The position numbers were made by a program, and so were the translations under genes. This document shows positions 5,215 through 7,263 of a stretch of DNA of 7,263 nucleotides, one piece after another. The DNA lies in assembly GCA_030537915.1 (NCBI GenBank), contig JAUNUZ010000115.1, positions 1 to 7,263 on the forward strand, given 5' to 3'. The notes under the pieces were generated by a model. It searched no databases. It had not been told where the DNA came from and saw nothing but the letters and a program-made list of their open reading frames with translations. The number at the start of each line of letters is the position of its first letter. Within the stretch, counting starts at the first letter, position 1. This stretch comes from Micrococcales bacterium (GTDB taxonomy: Bacteria > Actinomycetota > Actinomycetes > Actinomycetales > Dermatophilaceae).

Positions 5215-7263
5215 GTGGCGACCCTGCTCACCCCGTTGTCCCGGCTGATGGAGGCCCGCCGGGCCAAGGCCCTGCGGGACCACCGGGGGATCGACACGGT
5301 CGAGGACCTGCTGTGGTTCCTCCCCCGGCGCTATCTCGACCGGCACGGGGATGTCACCGACCTGACGGATGGGGCCTACCTCGTCGTCGTGGGGGAGGTC
5401 TTGACGGCCAGCGTGCGCCCGATGCGGCAGCGCCGCGGCTCGATCCTCCTCGCCACGATCCGCACCTCGACCGGCGACCTGGACCTCACCTTCTTCCGCC
5501 CTTACGGTCACCAGGGCAAGCTCGTCCCGGGCGCGGTCGGGCTCTTCGCTGGGCGGGTCAGCCGGTTCAACGGCCGGTGGCAGCTGGCCCATCCCAGCTA
5601 TGAGATCTTCTCTGCGGGCGCGCAGGCGGCCCTGGCTGGCAGCGACGACAAGACCGAGCCGGGCATCCCCGGCTTCGGCGTGCGCTCGCTCTACCCGGTG
5701 TATCTGGAGGTCAAGGGGCTGGACAGCTGGACGATCAGCGGCTTCATCGCGACGCTGCTGCCGGCGCTCGACGGGGTGCCCGACCCGGTCCCCTCGCAGT
5801 TGCTGCGGGCCCGCGGCCTGCCGGGCTTCGTCGAAGCGATGCGGCTGATCCACCTGCCCGAGCATCGCTCGCAGGTGGATCACGGCAGGCATCGACTCAA
5901 GTACGACGAGGCCCTGGTCATGCAACTGGCGCTCGGCATGCGCCGCCGGGAGCAGCGGGACGCGGTGGCCGTGCCGCGGGTGCCTGCGGCCGGGGGGCTC
6001 CTCGAGGCCTTCGACGCGGCTCTGCCCTTCGAGTTGACGGCCGGCCAGCGCGAGGTCGGCGAGCAGATCACCGCGGATCTGTCGCGCCCCCATCCGATGC
6101 ACCGACTCCTGCAGGGCGAAGTGGGGTCGGGCAAGACCGTCATCGCATTGCGGGCGATGCTCGCGGTCATCGACGCCGGAGGGCAGGCCGCCCTGCTAGC
6201 GCCGACCGAGGTCCTCGCCGCACAACACCAGCGCTCGATGACCGCAATGCTCGGCGACCTCGCCGAGGGCGGGATGCTCGGGGGAGCGGTGCAGGGCACG
6301 CGAGTCGCGCTCCTGACCGGGAGCCAGAGCGCGGCGGCCCGCAAGAAGGCCCTCCTCGAGGCGGCCTCCGGTGCAGCCGGGATCGTCATCGGGACCCACG
6401 CGCTCATCCAGAGGCACGTCCAGCTCGCCGATCTAGGTCTTGTCGTCGTCGACGAACAGCACCGCTTCGGAGTCGAGCAGCGCGATGCCCTGCGCGCGAA
6501 GGCCAAGGCTGCCCCTCACGTTCTCGTGATGACGGCCACACCGATCCCGCGGACCGTGGCGATGACGGTTTTCGGCGACATGGAGACGAGCGTGCTCGCC
6601 GAACTGCCCCCTGGGCGTAGCCCGATCACCTCGCACGTCATCGACAATCCGCGCTGGTATGACCGCTGCTGGCAGCGAGTAGCCGAGGAGACCGCTGCGG
6701 GCCACCAGGCCTACGTCGTGTGCCCCCGCATCGGGGAGGACGACGAGGCGAGTGGCGCAGGCGGAGGGGCCGACTCCGGCGATGAGGTGCCGATGCCGAT
6801 GCCGATGCGGGCGCCGGCCGGAGACGCTGGCGACAATGATCAGCCCGAGTGGGACCAGTGGGCAGATCAGTCGCCGACCGAGCGCGGTGACGCCGCCCCG
6901 CGCGGTCAGCTGCGCGGGGTGCTCGAGGCGCTCGAGGAGCTGCGCGCGCGGCCGGAATTGGCGGGTTGCCGCGTCGAGATGCTGCACGGCCGGATGGCTC
7001 CGGACGCCAAGGACGCGGTCATGTCTGCGTTTGCGGCCGGAGCCGTCGACGTGCTCGTCGCGACGACCGTCATCGAGGTTGGCGTCGACGTCTCCAACGC
7101 CACCGTCATGGTCGTCCTCGACGCCGATCGTTTCGGGATCTCCCAGTTGCACCAGCTGCGTGGACGGATAGGCCGCGGCAGCGCCCCCGGTTTATGCCTT
7201 TTCGTCGCCCAAGGTGCCCAGGAGGCCGGCGTCGGCGAGCCGCCCCCGCCCGGCGCTCTCCTG
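5215..7263 (+). CDS. recG: ATP-dependent DNA helicase RecG (3' end cut off)
   Basis: Double-stranded DNA translocase that remodels stalled replication forks and branched recombination intermediates. The window holds 683 codons with no stop. The OB-fold wedge domain lies at roughly 40-135, including QLAHPSY at 123-129. The helicase motifs follow: Walker A GEVGSGKT at 301-308, DEQH at 413-416, MTATPIPRT at 439-447, LPPGRSP at 464-470, LHGRM at 590-594, VATTVIEVGVDV at 615-626, and QLHQLRGRIGRG at 644-655. An acidic insert of about 50 residues lies between the CPRI motif at 503-506 and the GQLRG segment near 565. E. coli RecG is 693 residues with about 70 after the last motif, so roughly 45-70 residues, including the end of the C-terminal TRG region, should lie beyond the edge. 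GTG 5215 is one base past the upstream stop; ATG 5248 is a weaker alternative start. Confidence 0.97.
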   Translation, partial: MATLLTPLSRLMEARRAKALRDHRGIDTVEDLLWFLPRRYLDRHGDVTDLTDGAYLVVVGEVLTASVRPMRQRRGSILLATIRTSTGDLDLTFFRPYGHQGKLVPGAVGLFAGRVSRFNGRWQLAHPSYEIFSAGAQAALAGSDDKTEPGIPGFGVRSLYPVYLEVKGLDSWTISGFIATLLPALDGVPDPVPSQLLRARGLPGFVEAMRLIHLPEHRSQVDHGRHRLKYDEALVMQLALGMRRREQRDAVAVPRVPAAGGLLEAFDAALPFELTAGQREVGEQITADLSRPHPMHRLLQGEVGSGKTVIALRAMLAVIDAGGQAALLAPTEVLAAQHQRSMTAMLGDLAEGGMLGGAVQGTRVALLTGSQSAAARKKALLEAASGAAGIVIGTHALIQRHVQLADLGLVVVDEQHRFGVEQRDALRAKAKAAPHVLVMTATPIPRTVAMTVFGDMETSVLAELPPGRSPITSHVIDNPRWYDRCWQRVAEETAAGHQAYVVCPRIGEDDEASGAGGGADSGDEVPMPMPMRAPAGDAGDNDQPEWDQWADQSPTERGDAAPRGQLRGVLEALEELRARPELAGCRVEMLHGRMAPDAKDAVMSAFAAGAVDVLVATTVIEVGVDVSNATVMVVLDADRFGISQLHQLRGRIGRGSAPGLCLFVAQGAQEAGVGEPPPPGALL
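6789..6806 (+). repeat. Three tandem GCCGAT hexamers in recG
   Basis: Three perfect copies of GCCGAT lie inside recG and are read as Pro-Met repeats (residues about 526-531) in the acidic insert between two helicase motifs. Six-base units keep the frame whatever the copy number, so length could vary between strains without breaking the gene. Confidence 0.7.

Noticed and set aside
4529..5248. 239-codon plus-strand frame overlapping the end of the FakA-like gene and the start of recG
   Set aside because: It is out of frame with both supported genes, and its product is Arg/Gly-rich without motifs.
3744..5297. 517-codon open frame on the minus strand opposite the FakA-like gene
   Set aside because: It is antisense to a gene with clear DAK2 motifs and runs into recG. 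Its product is Arg/Gly/Asp-rich with no recognisable domain. Long antisense frames are expected in high-GC coding DNA.
5194..6102. 302-codon open frame on the minus strand opposite recG
   Set aside because: It lies antisense to the well-conserved RecG wedge region; its composition is that of a shadow frame.
6433..7152. 239-codon open frame on the minus strand opposite recG
   Set aside because: It is antisense to RecG helicase motifs, and its His/Arg/Gly-rich composition is that of a shadow frame.
1..7263. Mobile element, CRISPR array, tRNA or rRNA gene, toxin-antitoxin or defence genes
   Set aside because: No spaced repeats, transposase or integrase motifs, terminal inverted repeats or RNA gene signatures were seen. 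Nearly all the sequence is accounted for by six core genes.

Overview
This is an ordinary chromosomal housekeeping stretch from a high-GC Gram-positive bacterium (Actinomycetota). The evidence is strong G/C bias at third codon positions, frequent GTG starts, a DUF3515-type lipoprotein, a long FakA-like DAK2 protein and the gene order itself. From memory, the order ddl / DUF3515 / thiL / rpmB / DAK2 protein / recG is a familiar actinobacterial arrangement; mycobacteria have a related order. A Micrococcales-type organism is plausible, but the genus cannot be fixed from this sequence alone.

Layout. Bases 28-1227 (+) encode D-alanine--D-alanine ligase. It meets the minus-strand DUF3515 lipoprotein gene (1224-1769) tail to tail, and one CTAG palindrome supplies both stop codons. 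A 94-base divergent gap up to 1863 then leads into thiL (plus, 1864-2931; a longer start at 1825 is possible). thiL converges on rpmB (minus, 3018-3212), and the gap between them holds a U-tracted terminator for rpmB and a GC hairpin over the thiL stop. A 213-base divergent gap separates rpmB from the DAK2/FakA-like gene (plus, 3426-5213). recG follows one base after that stop codon (GTG at 5215) and runs off the right edge at codon 683.

The genes serve different core functions: cell-wall precursor synthesis (Ddl), thiamine diphosphate synthesis (ThiL), the ribosome (L28), probable fatty-acid phosphorylation (FakA-like) and replication-fork rescue (RecG). Only the last two look like one transcription and translation unit. 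I found no mobile element, CRISPR array, tRNA, rRNA or defence cassette, and no sign of a new biological system. The second-look items are modest: the shared CTAG stop, the compact thiL/rpmB terminator region, an insert and an apparent missing zinc-site cysteine in the FakA-like protein, a repeat-bearing acidic insert in RecG, and long N-terminal leaders on Ddl and the lipoprotein.
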